From Alphaproteobacteria bacterium (GTDB lineage Bacteria > Pseudomonadota > Alphaproteobacteria > Puniceispirillales > UBA1172), in NCBI GenBank assembly GCA_023259875.1, contig JALRFL010000041.1, positions 1-6,706 on the forward strand: a DNA stretch of 6,706 nt, written 5' to 3'. The translations under genes were made by a program, and so were the position numbers. Below, one piece after another: positions 6,466 through 6,706 of this stretch. The notes below the pieces were generated by a model that had not been told where the DNA came from, did no database searches, and worked only from the letters and a program-made list of their open reading frames with translations. Each line of letters begins with the position of its first letter. Within the stretch, counting starts at the first letter, position 1.

Positions 6466-6706
6466 CTAGGTTTTGGCAATGGTTTTCTTGGGATCATGAA
6501 AAGGGATTTCAACAATTTCTGCTGACACAATCCCGTTGCCCATATCAACAGATAAGGTTTGGCCAATATTGCTATGATCAACGTGGATCATAGCAAGGGC
6601 AATGTTCTTTTTGAGTCGCGGAGAAAAGACCGCGGAAGTCACCTTGCCAATATTCTGGCCAGAGCCGGTAAGCACAGGCCAGAACTGCGTGTTTGGTGCG
6701 GCAAGG
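6466..6706 (-). CDS. C-terminal part of a GcvT/DmdA-like aminomethyltransferase (5' end off the right edge)
   Basis: The minus-strand frame is open from the right edge to a TAG at 6466-6468 and encodes the last 80 residues. The segment NTQFWPVLTGSG leads into IGKVTSAVFSPRLKKNIALA, then a beta-rich barrel ending in EIPFHDPKKTIAKT. This is the C-terminal barrel of the glycine-cleavage T-protein superfamily, whose members move methyl or aminomethyl groups to tetrahydrofolate. The WPV lead-in and the PF.DPKK tail suggest the DMSP demethylase (DmdA)-like branch rather than housekeeping GcvT. That is a recollection-based guess on a fragment: the folate site and the substrate residues lie outside the window. 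The GTG at 6673-6675 is an internal valine codon, not a start. Confidence 0.8.
   Translation of the reverse strand, partial: LAAPNTQFWPVLTGSGQNIGKVTSAVFSPRLKKNIALAMIHVDHSNIGQTLSVDMGNGIVSAEIVEIPFHDPKKTIAKT

Noticed and set aside
6213..6581. Minus-strand frame of 122 codons across the end of the MmgE/PrpD gene and the hairpin
   Set aside because: It overlaps two well-supported genes in other frames and contains the terminator hairpin; its translation resembles no family.

Overview
The window reads as a piece of an alphaproteobacterial chromosome of intermediate GC. A marine lineage is plausible, but this is inferred from gene content only: a dimethylglycine/sarcosine dehydrogenase-type flavoprotein, a DmdA/GcvT-like aminomethyltransferase, a secreted PQQ-type sugar dehydrogenase and an MmgE/PrpD protein. 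No rRNA, tRNA, CRISPR array, insertion sequence or phage gene is visible, and no stretch over 300 bases lacks a gene.

Layout. (1) Minus strand, 1-1960: a large FAD-dependent dehydrogenase fused to a folate-binding GcvT domain. Its C-terminus runs off the left edge. A 136-bp gap upstream holds a possible promoter and a 7-2-7 palindrome. (2) Minus strand, 2097-2993: a ten-helix EamA/DMT-family transporter. (3) 2994-3133: a divergent intergenic region with a near-consensus sigma70 promoter facing right and an 8-bp inverted repeat just upstream of it. (4) Plus strand, 3134-6401: a tight three-gene operon of a stand-alone class I glutamine amidotransferase, an exported PQQ-dependent aldose sugar dehydrogenase and an MmgE/PrpD-family lyase/isomerase. 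Both junctions have the same one-base TGATG stop/start arrangement. (5) 6405-6427: a strong hairpin between convergent genes, probably a terminator, mainly for the minus strand. (6) Minus strand, 6466-6706: the C-terminal 80 residues of a GcvT/DmdA-like aminomethyltransferase entering from the right edge.

How it fits together. The two outer genes belong to tetrahydrofolate-linked demethylation families that strip methyl groups from N- or S-methylated osmolytes. The inner operon combines an amide-bond hydrolase or transferase fold, a periplasmic sugar oxidase and a family that handles small di- or tricarboxylates. I know of no named pathway with this trio. The operon is the part of the window most worth following up; each individual protein family is well known, and no clearly new system is evident.
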